Assembly: GCF_018129405.1 (NCBI RefSeq)
Contig: NZ_JAFCLP010000001.1
Span: forward strand, 1 to 64,000
Reading direction: 5' to 3'
DNA from: Bradyrhizobium iriomotense
GTDB lineage: Bacteria; Pseudomonadota; Alphaproteobacteria; Rhizobiales; Xanthobacteraceae
DNA: 64,000 nucleotides
Positions 60,601 to 63,228 of this stretch are shown in pieces. The first letter of the stretch is position 1, and every line of letters begins with the position of its first letter. Position numbers and translations under genes: made by a program. The notes under the pieces are model-generated. The model saw only the letters and a program-made list of their open reading frames with translations, made no database searches and was not told the DNA's origin.

Positions 60601-62230
60601 GATCAGCGAGTCGCTTTTCGGATTCGTTGCCCGCGTTCTCAGTAGCGCCCCCCGCGGTTGCCCTGGCCAGCGTGGTGGCAGTACGATCGCTAGTGGCGGA
60701 GATCGCGATGCCGGCCGCATCGATGGTGCCGTTCGTGACGCTTGCCGTCGTGTCTCCGGTGAACAGCGTGAAGGCGACAGTGGCACCCGCATCGCCCAGC
60801 GAGCCATCGGCCGTCGTGGTCGCATTTATGGTGTTTGTCGCTTTCAACTCCACAGTTCCGACCGCGTCGATATCGCCGCCGGAGACCGTCAATGACGGAT
60901 CGCTGTGCAGTATGGTGGTGGCGATCACCGCGTCGGAATCTGGGCTGGAGGACCCCTTCGGCACGATGGTGTTGCTCACCGTGATGTCCGACTTTGCCTC
61001 CGCGGTCAGATTTCCGGTAAGGTTGATGTCGGCGGTGTCACCAATCTTGATCTCAGGTGTATTGAACACCGTGACGACGACTGCCGCTACAGTGGCTCCA
61101 GGATCGCTGGCGGTCGCGGTGATATCGGTATGAATCTTGGCCTCGAGATTGGCATCCTTTGCCGTAATGGATGCCGTGCCTTTTACGTCGACGAGCGCGC
61201 CCGATATGCTGAGCACGGCGGTGCCGGAGAAGCTGCCGCTGAAGTACGTGTCGCCATTCTCGACGAAAGTGGCGTCGGAATGGGCCAGCAATGCCACAGT
61301 GCCGCCCACCGCGGTGAGGCTCGAACTATCGAGCGTGACCTCGCTTTTCGCATCGGCCAGCAATCCCTGGAACAATCCGCCCGTGCTCTTCGCATCGGCC
61401 TTCAAGGTGATGTTGGTCGCGTTGATGGCCGAGCCGTTGTCGATGGTGACCTTCGAGTCCGACACGAGCTCAAACGAGCCGCCTGCATTCGTGATCTGCA
61501 GACCGCTCGCGTCGTTGACGATATCCGACGAGCTGTGGAGCGAAAAATCATGGCCGGTGAATGTGCCGCCGTTGCCGGTCATCACGACCTGGTCGTTGGC
61601 GAGCGGAAGCGGAAGCGTAACGCCTATCAGCGAGCCGATGTCGATATCCTTGCCGCCAGCGAAGTCGACGTTGATCTTGTTACCGGCAAACTTCGTGTTG
61701 AGTACGGAGAAGCTGTCGGTGTCGATCGTGACCTTGTCGCCGACGAAATCGATCAGGCTGAGTTTGTCGTTGAACACGCCGAGATCGTCGCGCTTAATGT
61801 TGACGCTCAGATCGCCGATTGTCGTGATCTGTTTCGAAGCAGCAATCCCCGTGTCACCGGCCCCATCCAACCCAGTCCCGTGGAGGTTCCAAAACACGTC
61901 GCCATTGCCGTTAGCCTCGGCTTTGAGCACGAAGGTTGTTGACGTCAGAGTCGCAACATAGCTGCTGATGTCACTCGCATTGGTGACACCACCCGGGACG
62001 CTGCCGGGAGCACCATAGGTCAAATCCGCCGACAGCAGCAGACGCGGCTCTATCGCTTCCAGCGTGAAGTTCTGCCGCCGTGGCTTTGCCGCCGAACTCG
62101 CGGCACTGCCCATGCGGCGGCGCCTTCTACTGTCCCGCCCGGGAATGATCTCGCGAATGACCTTATTGAGGAGGGTCTCGAACACGGAGCGCTTGTGAGC
62201 TTCCTTGTTCCAACGCCAGGCTATACCCAT
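33692..62230 (-). CDS. Giant LEPR-XLL-motif repetitive surface protein, 9512 residues
   Basis: The N-terminus (MGIAWRWNKEAHKRSVFETL) has no Sec signal. A basic stretch is followed by LEAIEPRLLLSADL at 57-70, the LEPR-XLL motif known from the start of very long repetitive bacterial proteins. Residues about 70-3400 are beta-type repeats of the pattern VGVGASVAINVxxxxTxAxI. Scattered later are a roughly 60-residue DTITRxDGxxW module and a TGxxVxYHxGxG module. RTX-type GGxGxDxxxG nonapeptides span about 7790-8690, two LamG-like domains about 8800-9165, and a protease-like domain about 9200-9320 with HEMGNAMG (H9296, second His replaced by Asn). I noticed no cysteine. It is probably exported by the downstream genes and acts outside the cell in adhesion or biofilm. 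Function is inferred. Confidence 0.95.
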   Translation of the reverse strand: MGIAWRWNKEAHKRSVFETLLNKVIREIIPGRDSRRRRRMGSAASSAAKPRRQNFTLEAIEPRLLLSADLTYGAPGSVPGGVTNASDISSYVATLTSTTFVLKAEANGNGDVFWNLHGTGLDGAGDTGIAASKQITTIGDLSVNIKRDDLGVFNDKLSLIDFVGDKVTIDTDSFSVLNTKFAGNKINVDFAGGKDIDIGSLIGVTLPLPLANDQVVMTGNGGTFTGHDFSLHSSSDIVNDASGLQITNAGGSFELVSDSKVTIDNGSAINATNITLKADAKSTGGLFQGLLADAKSEVTLDSSSLTAVGGTVALLAHSDATFVENGDTYFSGSFSGTAVLSISGALVDVKGTASITAKDANLEAKIHTDITATASDPGATVAAVVVTVFNTPEIKIGDTADINLTGNLTAEAKSDITVSNTIVPKGSSSPDSDAVIATTILHSDPSLTVSGGDIDAVGTVELKATNTINATTTADGSLGDAGATVAFTLFTGDTTASVTNGTIDAAGIAISATSDRTATTLARATAGGATENAGNESEKRLADPNDDGDTSDKASTDEGNVTFAAAVAVSVLTGDTTASITGGSVAASAGNLDLTASGKVEVVTTADGSSKTDSGATAVGAAVAINVVTPTVTALLGGTANVDGTDVNVTALIPDSKVEAESTSGAGGGSNLGVAGSLALNVAVLNVYAKVDGAVQVNGANVILMAESSTTSTAVAKATVDGSGDATGVGASVAINVADNDTNALLTDGATLTNAKNLTLDAESKHVMETDAKGGTTGGTAVTPIAAVSVATYDTEARIGTGAQLTISGALSATALHIGSVTTLADGEAAGSTAAVGASLAFAYEKDTVIATTLRDIAATGSAAFISGSIGKTSTFAKASASGANDDGEDAQAKGDSKRGAANDRASKSGATGSGTDKKAEAKTSSSSNSGGDSIAVAAAIAINIVDSEARSELPAGVTISSGGALTVRSGSNINGSAEADGRAAEGGSAAVGAAVSVNSVDAKNTARVAATVSAADGLVVEALMLDRAIDLQTGTIKIVDESDDTIFLGTGHGLTTGQKVKYHKGSGGTEVGGLVDGKEYFVFDAGGGKIKLYDNEVDAKLGGATGLADLTGPGAGSDHSFGTYIDVPLVGEIENPLDSSKVRFDPDPNNMRVIQTNDAHGLRTGDEVAYHKGAGSPIGGLTDGHTYYVIALDDTHVQLAASRDDALAGKAIKLTSDDDATHDDTLTEATHSIYASSVSGAGSDNVGVAGSAAINRAAVVTLAEVTGDVVLADGADGGPGIGAVIVHAQSTSDDTAKALPAGDGAVADSVGVGASFALNMNFNDTTAQITNGADISGGTADSLDVAATGRHRTSTEASNGAKGGTGVGAAIAVAISDADTTAEIGTGATLNTAGLDSVTATHSNIIETKVSSKAEGDDAAVGASVGVNYVTDDNKAHVARSLHSTGGAVSLIADLTIVDSLEAHASAGGGDSSGDDADSQANSSTNNNSNTQNNGGNRSMESASNNTNSGNSSASSESGSGGGGVGVAAAVAINIVKLTNAATVTDGADLTGGGAVTIAARASVDSKAQADGLSVNLSDSSGTSVSAAVALNFVSLGNTATVDNGSVITGNGITIEAVTTNSERNDFVATAFAASGNKSNDPSIAGVFALNVIDVDTTAEALDGSDLESTGGVTVTAEHNMGLQAIAATVAFSTGGNVVGGAIALDVIGTGAGGSNTIASIGTPDGDASGAIVHADGAVSVSATHTINMIGVIDLPDSVNEQIDDPGISLGAVAISAAGGGGSAAVAGSVSIGVINTTTQASVENGSLVAGKSGASAGSLNVSATDTYDWASIAGSAAVSLDGVGVGAGLDFSSITKNTKAYVGVGAHVDVSGNVSLTADSTEDIISVAANAGIGAGSVGIGATFGIHVVHTETRAYIADDTADNNTIVTAGGNVTVSAHGAITIKVIAAAIGGGNSVGVGAGDETLVHTDIVEAYVGNHAAVHTHGSDGLHVIASSSEDLIGITAAGSGGGSVAVSGAATINVLDETTTARIGRGALIDATSPGLSTPDVWVHASDDTSIVTVAGSLAMSGSVGVGVGIDATKIDKTTTAYIDSGVTATADGDIDVTALVSEDITSVAAGLSASATAAVTADVSVHVIENHTRAFIGDDPTDGILTAGEGDVHAHGSVRVWANDKTELDKVIGAASFSGTAAITAAGGITVSNKTTEAFIGAGAKVTGDGHSQLDAPTGGFDLNASNASAQSKYDSVNSGAISVTFGNDGTHDTISRAAGSFVTDGFAAGQTINVTGAGGNNGDYTIFSVSANQIVLTSNKGLTGALTKTLVQFDTNAPGIEAKSSAGASESDLKNSGEINPPTPIGSGDGASSVKDTDGNAVSVDDPDLGRNVHLTAATQATSGVIVAATNNDDIESYSIGVSAAGTAAIGVAVSVNVINATTNAFISDDAKINKDQSDADPTQSVTVVASNDFRHTAAAGAVSVGTVAVSPAVDVTVTDNITTATIGDADVTAKDDVHVIADASEKLLLVGVGLAGGLVGVGAGVNVLSLNGETTAEVGGKVRADGDVVLRANDDTQVTIVSGGLGAGFVGIGAGVGVMVISKDTEARISDDADVTALGKGTGETDVRSGDLDGNHDFVTAEAHGVILDARSSEDVLQLAIAGSGGFVGVSVTVAVSVIEAKTAATIGDAFINANDNGNADLRQDVYVDASDKATVQAIVVAAAGGFVGAAGSIDVGVLNNDTSASILSGADVHALDDVEVNAVAYKSVGSVVISAAGGFVGAAGAVSVWNIGSSLETEYHNQDSRNSDSRIDDGSNSGATDTSRNVLQKKVEVDSNNDGTADGDKTITADQDAQDNADKSTTMGSNTMGNSSMNQQGKTGNRISTATTKAQGDIGSSKLSNKAQGKLTAPPPSGTSAIIEGGSTSVTAGGSIDVQATEELDLTTTTGSVAVGVVGAGAGISVRNVHSNVTASAGGTLSAGDTITVRSHLDEDLPIVAFAFSGGLVGIGAAVSIVNDDSTSSASIGAGSTIVKADAVSVTSYSKQHLKLDVGGISVGAVGVGASFTQGTVNGSTTSSIGDDVQIGQSETVGDLTVSADSEVIGEVHTLGVAGGVAAGASINFGFMTVKPTVSATVGSADIKVTGESLISATFKGNVDATAEGDSTGAFAGGAAFSIADLEPTVTATLGNGDDGTFVGKNLTVEAKVTRPDGYGAAATSFTAALGGIGISGAVADATDSPTITASVGSGMDIDNTGIVKLTADGNSNAVANAAGIAGGVAGIGITISGAHAEGKIKAHLDGEVKGASDTAGASTLDVTAESSDIASAKSQSVTGGLFAAGFNYSNATIKPDVQAYIDTTGTISASSNITVSATEHPEGDAVTKGVAVGGIVIGGSKSDTSVVPAVTAYIQSGKTEAGQLGSISVTALAEPNFGQVPDYLITHSDDGSNSLTVTNHGLSDGDVVAYDNNNQTAVGGLQGAASTGLPAPNDKDYREYNVIVDDPNHVSLGAIFNGATSIDPATDIITFDAPHNLKTGEKVIYTKGTDPDHPSTAVNGLTDGATYWVLALDANRIKLLDYDPAGGLHLTTFTPTIVGNEIQLANSFTNGEAVTYHAPPSLTFNTQQVDVDGSLTSYDDPELGHLSNVATLTPDTGKDNIQFVNSSTGVVADPNFALNDLVRYSATGVVGPAKVIEGLQNGQTYRILNPDGTGTDTIQLGATATANLDFAQHAGGDTITFHTAPGAGQNWIDRGFQAGQTITIIGGGGNNSHTYHIAANGVSANTLTLTENNTVTVVNDISTTVNSSKIAISGDPTLALTFTRNAGGDTISAAGYNWADHGFLQNQQITIRGTGANNGSYTIAAVNGTTLTLTVANQVTNGGFTKAVGNSTIQSLIKLSDLPLTGNGASLDGKTLFVVLDGTNDASTFGLSLTKFGPALTLAAQPGASNNHQIGHEAIDIGAGSGTQFLRLDITSTGDVTNGQRLTGPGGVPLNVTSPPSGDGTSSAKSNSSGGGAVSVQYNNATINNDPTVRSYVHSDQMRAGLDITITSLSTTSSTATSTNAGGGLIGIGIAPSTSTQNVTSDAYVDGGSHLVAGRNFILSAFDQNNSDNSGRTITGGLIGAAVSSVDSTIGYNTTVSIKGGADVLAGNNALVKAESRSFQHTSADATGVGIGGDGNADADVTNNGTTAALIDVASSLAGRTVSVSARITQLDVYARADGEGGGLVAIGTADATVNSTQNANVTLKDHGAITGYEGVDLVTRYAPGTVPPDVISTTADSFARATGLFGYVSADSVNHTTLNSKILAEANAQITAGPRDPSNDPALEDKDVGGGQYNHLALFVSAENGAISVNTPNDTSLRSLAVDGSDSPVNDRHVEPVIDFSANVLILSGKSPQLEIDENGKIAKIVNLNLLNLGSQNVGDVAYDASNNITVDNIVNDDPGQAYLSTGNVDSSAIKNSAGPGTWTFRDTFTKVQIVNHSKKNLIVNGIKVVNTTVDPIVDVSNTNSRTLDFSIKRDVAPTFIDIENTNDDPPNITLNGVIENPIGTTRVTVADGDILSTSNRVNDSDPGSLIRTNILDLEAHNGNIGTSSNRINVDVVDSETVPAATTFLSARVSVADNSISLGQHQFFTGELVKYESATPLGGLVSGQYYYAIVSDDGLSLQLAQVLKDGPGAIVDITSAGTLTNSHKLTPAQRFTVVADGTPSAAGNAYLDVKARLRDTASHVRQDVSNPDVTYNVIVDAVNTSGNADLLLRGSVQETDVSVVTYTGTTAGKIGGVDVIYPGGPGFPGELHHTFFDTPDGTDGGPLNAGLFTNAGASATHINSTYDIRALNGVGALYRAGITSERNIIVKAADPNSASPYIINVYGITEIVGGGAAGAGDVHHVDVLTNGDITIAEKTDDLRVGEIRSTLANVTLSSPAAIIDALNDGILTTADVTAANNITMTAGNNLIGDTDDKSGRGGIGTPGNFLEVNVDSDGGVLGVINATDIASNTTPFSYASPPFSPAGVGTYGVFLTETVGDMKIDIIQTKGDVALSSVAGSLVDRSGGVGGDDAANVIGNTINLFANGGNIGETTGGDITNPQANGNNDLEIDSQAYAYGTIGARATGSIYLTETLPTTGSFFARDAQVVLLQSLGTAGVGNVRFTVRESAQQGEDFNLLASGPVLFLEGATEQVAHGLVNAANGSILLRVADNVTTDPNSQILASKNVDIYGDFARTTGANLDVGDPNYGTVMHLHGVIAHGATASGFLTRVFGNADTDQIYFDETYLGGQSGTASSPILGGGTSQVIPDGGFTTGLGIGNAGLMSSYSGGKTRAFGSNTPTQVINVTATMTFARDAGGDTITAAAGTWAGFAIGDIVTVDTGIADDPNNRSFTVLNVTATILTLSAVNFVRAESVSAKVKNNKVAPAGDSEDFFIVNQLQSMVITQETQTGVETGDTLTLDGQSASDTYVVNSTGTHGDVRNYVVNVLDTGAAADGVDNLTVYGRDDNAINDPNADYRGANKGFDDVFLLRRTTGIAQETANRPVLYADDSAFVALLHVNNLAQAQVSDPNNDPNVRSQSVQRINYDSSINGSLMVFGQGGNDYFAVDDNAAITTLDGGADNDSFQIGQIYGYQRDGSTHSPAPLGNTFGGSVVTPYDQFPQLVNSLTPQSIYGTVATTRGWLSAGATSPLVAEGGTGDDTFTVYSNQSPLRLEGDDGNDLFTVRAFALAETNPVTGDIVWVDPVQEIAKPKLTRGFSTAAETAIRTGAGANQVEYNINAPVSVDGGNGFDKLVILGTEFADHIVVTEKGIFGAGLTVTYQNIEVLEVDALEGDDIIDVLSTQPGVATRVIGGLGNDTLNVAGDVTGPVVSRDIEGTSGMVNNRVTSDDSAYDGIVADGIDLSVARPNQGQVIIDEEVLGDASRGFTDISESGTQDVYGVYLQHAPVHGTHVYVTITAAMPPEEEHVKDGLLHSGDILDELGNGLVPLDANGLPPGDSMLLAEDDSKVGAIAATNYDRDIYLNGTLIHVPARSIVLVFDDTNWDKAHEHLVHLMAVDDDRPEGVRTVVTSHSVLSDDASFNHAIVRNVEVTIHDNDQPGILITQLDPTTTDPVNYPAKYLNHPSDNNTIVLEGDDTTKVTDLYAVELENQPVGGSVTIALKPQDSRMTLSSLDPSRLKVGLDQSGVRSGVYYLTFDSSNWNSPVIIVASAVNDGEVQDPHNTTIVHSIYVDQSLNLTFAGATVSRQDPADFGANWLTDGYSVGHRITITGGPNAGVYLITAATETTLTLKTLANVVPTFTGGVFLSTVNLDGLVSTTNTAYKNAAFSSDTPIYAKVLDDETAGVFLLESAGRTLVTAGTTSAGPGEGDSYTMRLQSPPKSDVNVDVVTDGQTDLVTGGRVSLQETGGLQPVQLFTGHITVTSVDAHTVIITRASGSETGSFIGDGFLPGQRIRIEGTGVAGVDNGDINLPSGFYTIDSANDGVTASTIRLTDAGGSALPTAFGTFDTDDDKTVAIDMVVERGRYTGNVDYSVTNVPFQLFTGNISVSGNVITRNDVGSFKNDNFAIGQVITILQADQSALGTALTVTGVSDSQLTLSGSPAAAASYQNVSIRKMLDVLVRRDGTSWLDSGFFEGQLIKIKGIGGDKIEKIDLITGTTPDKLDMLVLTDHPASGIYSGSLGGNGNNVTVTVIQMAARVTYTPPAPKPDINYPDTGNWYQQVTVQLIADPWFDIQPGHENYRAFPKVAHRLDGIRGPLAVEGGTTAADRSLVQAVLLPGEANGPLFNIPPQPPETQSIDVLNIYNDGTVANDTGTLTSTALTGFEMGGTLDFSKLLAGAPAPFGESVKYPGGISYGSIVVDPVTHEFSTDASHSTIESVNIFLGAGNDRLDINSTLIPGPDHNADGTIGLVSAHGGLTTVHGGGNAPIQMTAGIAPTNAFNITPSLGGKMGTLERTDGRSWVDAGFAVGQQVMLSLDTVGGAVTGSYTITAILDQDLKPGSILVLLAANGAPALTLLANATGTISVTDWLQVTSNFDVQADRIIRRDGLSWDNLGFAAGQQVSFSLSNGNVGNATVLGFDNASTPSGTGFGSALLLGNTTLTPATGLVGTVAVTSRNVVSGPFTVAAKALTRSSGSWIADGFAKGQAVAINGQPGVWFVTDDPTSTKLRLTGGDLTALPAIQKVAIVRIGGDTINVNGTTEYINGINTVAAAQDGDPQGTTNRITRSDGHGWASDNLGDSAFAVGQQITITGEWSYAGVTFARNPNGNGDTITRSTGSWLSDGFVAGETIVLSGTTSTNGNLTNNGNFTIKSVTDLTLTLTAVNTVVPTVGTEPVTIGISGNFLVTGFATGAVAGDTLLVKGAVGLPTFAAPMTVNVDAPLVVYGDTTQDGIWYNGKADKSSSLGKFSNKPQPHMDNVSFTMATPSLGQANPEVAGLGLEFSTFTTLEGTFGVIKRTTGDWNGSTDLTRFLVDGLITIDGTPVGNVKTLTRTDPAHPLVYNTLILSDLTPAFTTFANGNHTIKEWNSGTIKLQPGQGLFDPGFVPEGLIAIGGTYQVAFARANTGDTITRFDGGNWLAEGFAKGQTISVSLTTYNNVNFTLVDVTANTLTLEVKNSVIPTTLADPGAPTITEGARIAADVGAVAIAGSQYLVTFAQNAAGDTITRSDGLNWSDDGFKAGMNIAVYGTPDKPGSPGDPGNKRVFQIDHVAGSVLVLKVSNSVIAEGPEQAIISGQGTKVDTLFMFDLKPAFLTLTNNGNSAPTLTRTIVERNRLGQNADFYVFPLANEYRYAGNDVIDAHNLFGNIPAGQLPTVGITAYGGKGDDTIIGSQAGDHLAGGSGNDTIIGQRGVDHIYGDSGFNVDVITRVLNVAQTAGNTGTTVLDNVTDGGNDLIYGDAPGSTATDAFGDYDDVIFGDLGDIGQATSGWRDTTKPVSLTPQRIETTLLARTIVSQSRQYGGNDTIFGNGGEDILIGGMGNDSLDGENGRDLLFGDNVALSRTTHLGDFRNGRFETLSGSQIYSTGLSTDTLAAGLDYANGLPQADPRGHGSWGDYLITLFDHGNSTVLAPAGSYGNDYIAGGAADDMIFGEMGNDVAQGDGSIEYVSHTLIDNGDGSASYSTAIGGRVGVLNVAANIAGNLFRDAANALFLRPSFDGASDGQDYIEGGGDNDILFGNQNQDDLIGGSSDLFSLNTPAKRPDGSDLIFGGSGRGIARNAIGDAGIDGNALIATTPNGHANDSDSIIGDNGDVIRLVGIKGQVAPPVGALVIAGAIAQAGNPVQTLNGFLSFNYDNYNSAVGFVRIIPRVDRLLDYTPGGVDFDPVHQPSDIGAADELHGESGDDFIYAGKGEDWLYGEGQDDDLIGGYGNDWISGGTGSDGIIGDDGRIFTSRNSLSTDPANASYLVSVGEPLFGIAPLLSSDADPKYSNGNALNEYIFTPGNMQIDTINVSGALKKTVDLTPFSSDPSFDGTRDDFSVVSTKNNGAASDGKTRRHNDDIIFGGLGSDWIHGGSGDDAVSGAEALKLSYTQMQNGLLDLNGIAETDYYHPFNPGDALRFNPTDPDGKFTHPHIANRTGEFALYDENNPMRKILLNADGTASSTGTGLEFFLNFDQTEGVLRPGGTTPGNQNQSVTYGPVRDDGNDDIFGDNGNDWIVGGTGRDHTYGGWGNDLLNADDDLTTANGLNNVPETAPTYEDRAYGGAGKDVLIANTGGDRLIDWVGEYNSYLVPFSEFGMATVSRTMQPFLHHFLYAESLSDGVDATRYSDLNNGALPPAPTKANDPIPSRNGEPAGELGLVLQQDAAWHAQTGAPTDPQAGNTPGTQRDVLRSASYAPNTVTGMFADSGSWSVTNSTYQNSTLKVSGDNVSLFDLDMWLPGNFFEIQSTMKVSSGGTLQNGFIIFDYQGTNNFKYAGIDVTNNLIKIGQRSDTGWTDLATLSAGKPGLGLNSQNTLLLSVNGTVATLTVTSANGGKAASTLKVSYAFNAPLNTGMVGVGTNNSIAAYTSYTVQRLPISFTYNVLEDFSDGVANNFAAQTGTWTTTSGTSGRYFAVPPANDAAFSTRAFAVAPLSYVEYSATVNAAKAGTSAGLTFAYTSSNDFLYAGIIAGTNQVVLGHRSYGNWYVDAVASTTIAAGTDYSLLVALSEGVTNNVNVVLNGKSVLNFNYNVLVHDGSLGLYARNGNASFDNVLIRGDDIAYAGGGTPQVAALAAPPATDVAVVTADQLTAIVAAAKQAWTAALGPADPRLSILDQVTVLIADLPDQMLGATTGSTIVLDAAAAGWGWFVDPTPGDNREFAIRLSYEVFEAASSSPAAGHMDLLTTIVHEMGNAMGMPEDLGDDVAGMTLRAGERRLPEPAGHPAPASAALLQSAAAAQVAPQMTLIPLAPATTTIAPPLPAVAKADEPSGITLISNILLSPIASASQNGEFRKSVGTTEDPGKSFVSLSASLTGGVPKSSTVSQDDLSSPEHHSSRNINSAKETTSINWHNSLDAVEHLASGPSNGSQEWLDDFLNHVGQNKAQWNPNAGLRVRPLSMNLQGHA
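36160..38870 (-). repeat. RTX (GGxGxDxxxG) calcium-binding repeat region within the giant gene
   Basis: Encoded residues about 7790-8690 contain clusters such as GGSGNDTIIGQRGVDHIYG, GGMGNDSLDGENGRDLLFG, GKGEDWLYGEGQDDDLIGG and GGTGRDHTYGGWGNDLLN. These are classic beta-roll motifs that fold on binding Ca2+ outside the cell. They are separated by non-repeat segments and are followed by about 820 more residues, unlike most type I substrates. Confidence 0.9.
39130..55480 (-). repeat. Dispersed ~60-residue DTITRxDGxxW...GFxxGQxI repeat family in the giant protein
   Basis: About 14 copies share the core DTITRSDG-x-W-x2-DGFxxGQxIxIxGxxxNNGxYTI, ending in LTLxxxNxV. Clear examples lie near 55470-55280, 51080-50890, 50810-50630, 46260-46060, 43600-43410, 40540-40330, 39640-39450 and 39360-39130. 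The copies are diverged and spread between other modules. I do not recognise a named family. Confidence 0.7.
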
Positions 62231-62292
62231 CGGAATGCCCCATCAAAGAATGGACCGAACGGCGAGCAGCAAATTCGCGTACGCAAAGGCGG

Positions 62293-62313
62293 CTCAAGCG
62301 CTACGCGCTTGAG
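62293..62313 (-). promoter_or_regulatory. Hairpin in the leader of the giant gene
   Basis: Perfect 9-bp arms CTCAAGCGC and GCGCTTGAG have a 3-base loop. It sits between the stop of the 34-codon frame (62322) and the giant ATG (62230). No T-run follows on the minus strand, so it is not a typical terminator. It could affect translation or mRNA stability. Confidence 0.5.
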
Positions 62314-62321
62314 GAGAAAGG

Positions 62322-62426
62322 CTAGTGGTGTGCGCCGGGGAGAGATCGAGTGTCCGTGCCGTCGACAGTACGCGACAGAGGACGAGCAAAATTCCAAATG
62401 CTTAAGGTGCTAAAATTTTTATTCAT
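62322..62426 (-). CDS. Possible 34-residue leader peptide or small protein upstream of the giant gene
   Basis: The ATG at 62426 is preceded by AAGGAGG with 7 bases between, the best Shine-Dalgarno sequence I noticed in the window. The frame reads MNKNFSTLSIWNFARP... and ends in TAG after ...SLPGAHH. Its A+T-rich first codons differ from chance frames here. It lies 92 bp before the giant start in a different frame. It might be a small protein, or a leader ORF that controls the giant gene together with the following hairpin. No homologue is recognised. Confidence 0.5.
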   Translation of the reverse strand: MNKNFSTLSIWNFARPLSRTVDGTDTRSLPGAHH

Positions 62427-62459
62427 TGCATCGCCTCCTTCGAATGACGAGTTGGCGGC

Positions 62460-62532
62460 TTAAACGAAATTTACGCGCAGCTTAAATCGGCTTTAACTAC
62501 GAAAGTATGACACGGCCTCAGATTGGCTACAA
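62460..62532 (-). promoter_or_regulatory. CtrA-type boxes and possible sigma70 promoter of the giant-protein operon
   Basis: TTAA-ATCGGCT-TTAA (62482-62496) is a perfect CtrA-consensus match. A second, TTAA-ACGAAAT-TTAC (62460-62474), matches seven of eight fixed bases and starts exactly 22 bp away, two helical turns. On the minus strand TTGTAG (62527-62532) and CATACT (62504-62509) are 17 bp apart, each four of six to consensus. Start would be near 62497, so the boxes would lie at and just downstream of it. Confidence 0.45.
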
Positions 62533-63228
62533 GCGCTTTACTCCTCGCAGTTTATCGACAACTCGCTGAAATAAATTCCGGTTGAATCACGACCGAGGTT
62601 ACAACCCGACACACTTGACGACGATCAGTTCCACCCGGGAGGCGTTTGCCTCCTCAATAACTTAAGCGCGGAGCCCGGCTGAAATTTTGCCCGAATATGC
62701 AACTCCACCTTATGTAGCCTGAGGTTGCAAATGATGCTTATGCCACGAAACGAAAGCATGCGTTGCGTCAGGGCAGCTCCGATACTGCGCTGCCTCGCCG
62801 TTTTTTTATCGAGCGTGAGAGACCGGGAATCTTTTTGGCCGGTCGTGCGGCGTCCCGGATGCCACTGCACCCAGGGCACCACGCCGCGACGTTCAGGCGT
62901 TACAGACCCATCAGCGAAGAGCTGCGCATTTGCGCTGGATGATGCTGCAAGTTGAACGCTGCCTCGCCAAACTCGGCCGAGGAATGCTCGTCGAAGCGCG
63001 AACGTGACGTCGGTGACGTCGGTGACGGACGGGCGACAGCGACCTTTGGACCGGCAAACGCCGCATCAAAAATTGCCGGACTCACGGAGCCGTCTGGCGC
63101 AAGCGAGTCACCCGCGTTAATTGCAGCCTGGCCGATTTTCGCGGGTTTTAACACGAAGATGGGTAAAGGAGCTTGGCGCGGCTCGCCAATATTCCATGCG
63201 GAGATACGGCGCGCTTCGCCTTCCAGAT
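62533..63228. other. Intergenic region upstream of the giant-protein operon
   Basis: No gene is supported with confidence. A small hairpin (GGAGGC-GTTT-GCCTCC, 62638-62653) is visible. Two minus-strand frames (62625-62882 and 62900-63154) are open for about 85 residues each but lack ribosome-binding sites and recognisable domains. A short tandem repeat of gtgacgtcg-type units lies near 63005-63025. Confidence 0.45.

Noticed and set aside
34805-60895. Many very long plus-strand open frames (up to about 1500 codons, for example 51332-55855) opposite the giant gene
   Set aside because: Their His/Arg/Asp-rich, repeat-mirroring translations are the antisense of the giant gene's skewed codons. No domain or start signal is seen, and the minus frame is continuous for 28.5 kb.
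33692-62230. Possibility that the giant frame is an assembly or frameshift artefact
   Set aside because: The frame is continuous, the domain order is coherent (LEPR motif, repeats, RTX, LamG-like, protease-like) and the downstream genes overlap as an operon, so it looks like one real gene.
62625-62882. Minus-strand frame of 85 codons beginning MVPWVQWHPG
   Set aside because: It is Arg/Lys/Leu-rich without signal, domain or ribosome-binding site.
62900-63154. Minus-strand frame of 84 codons upstream of the giant operon
   Set aside because: There is no ribosome-binding site and no recognisable domain. The Pro/Ser/Ala composition could be chance; not excluded, but not supported.
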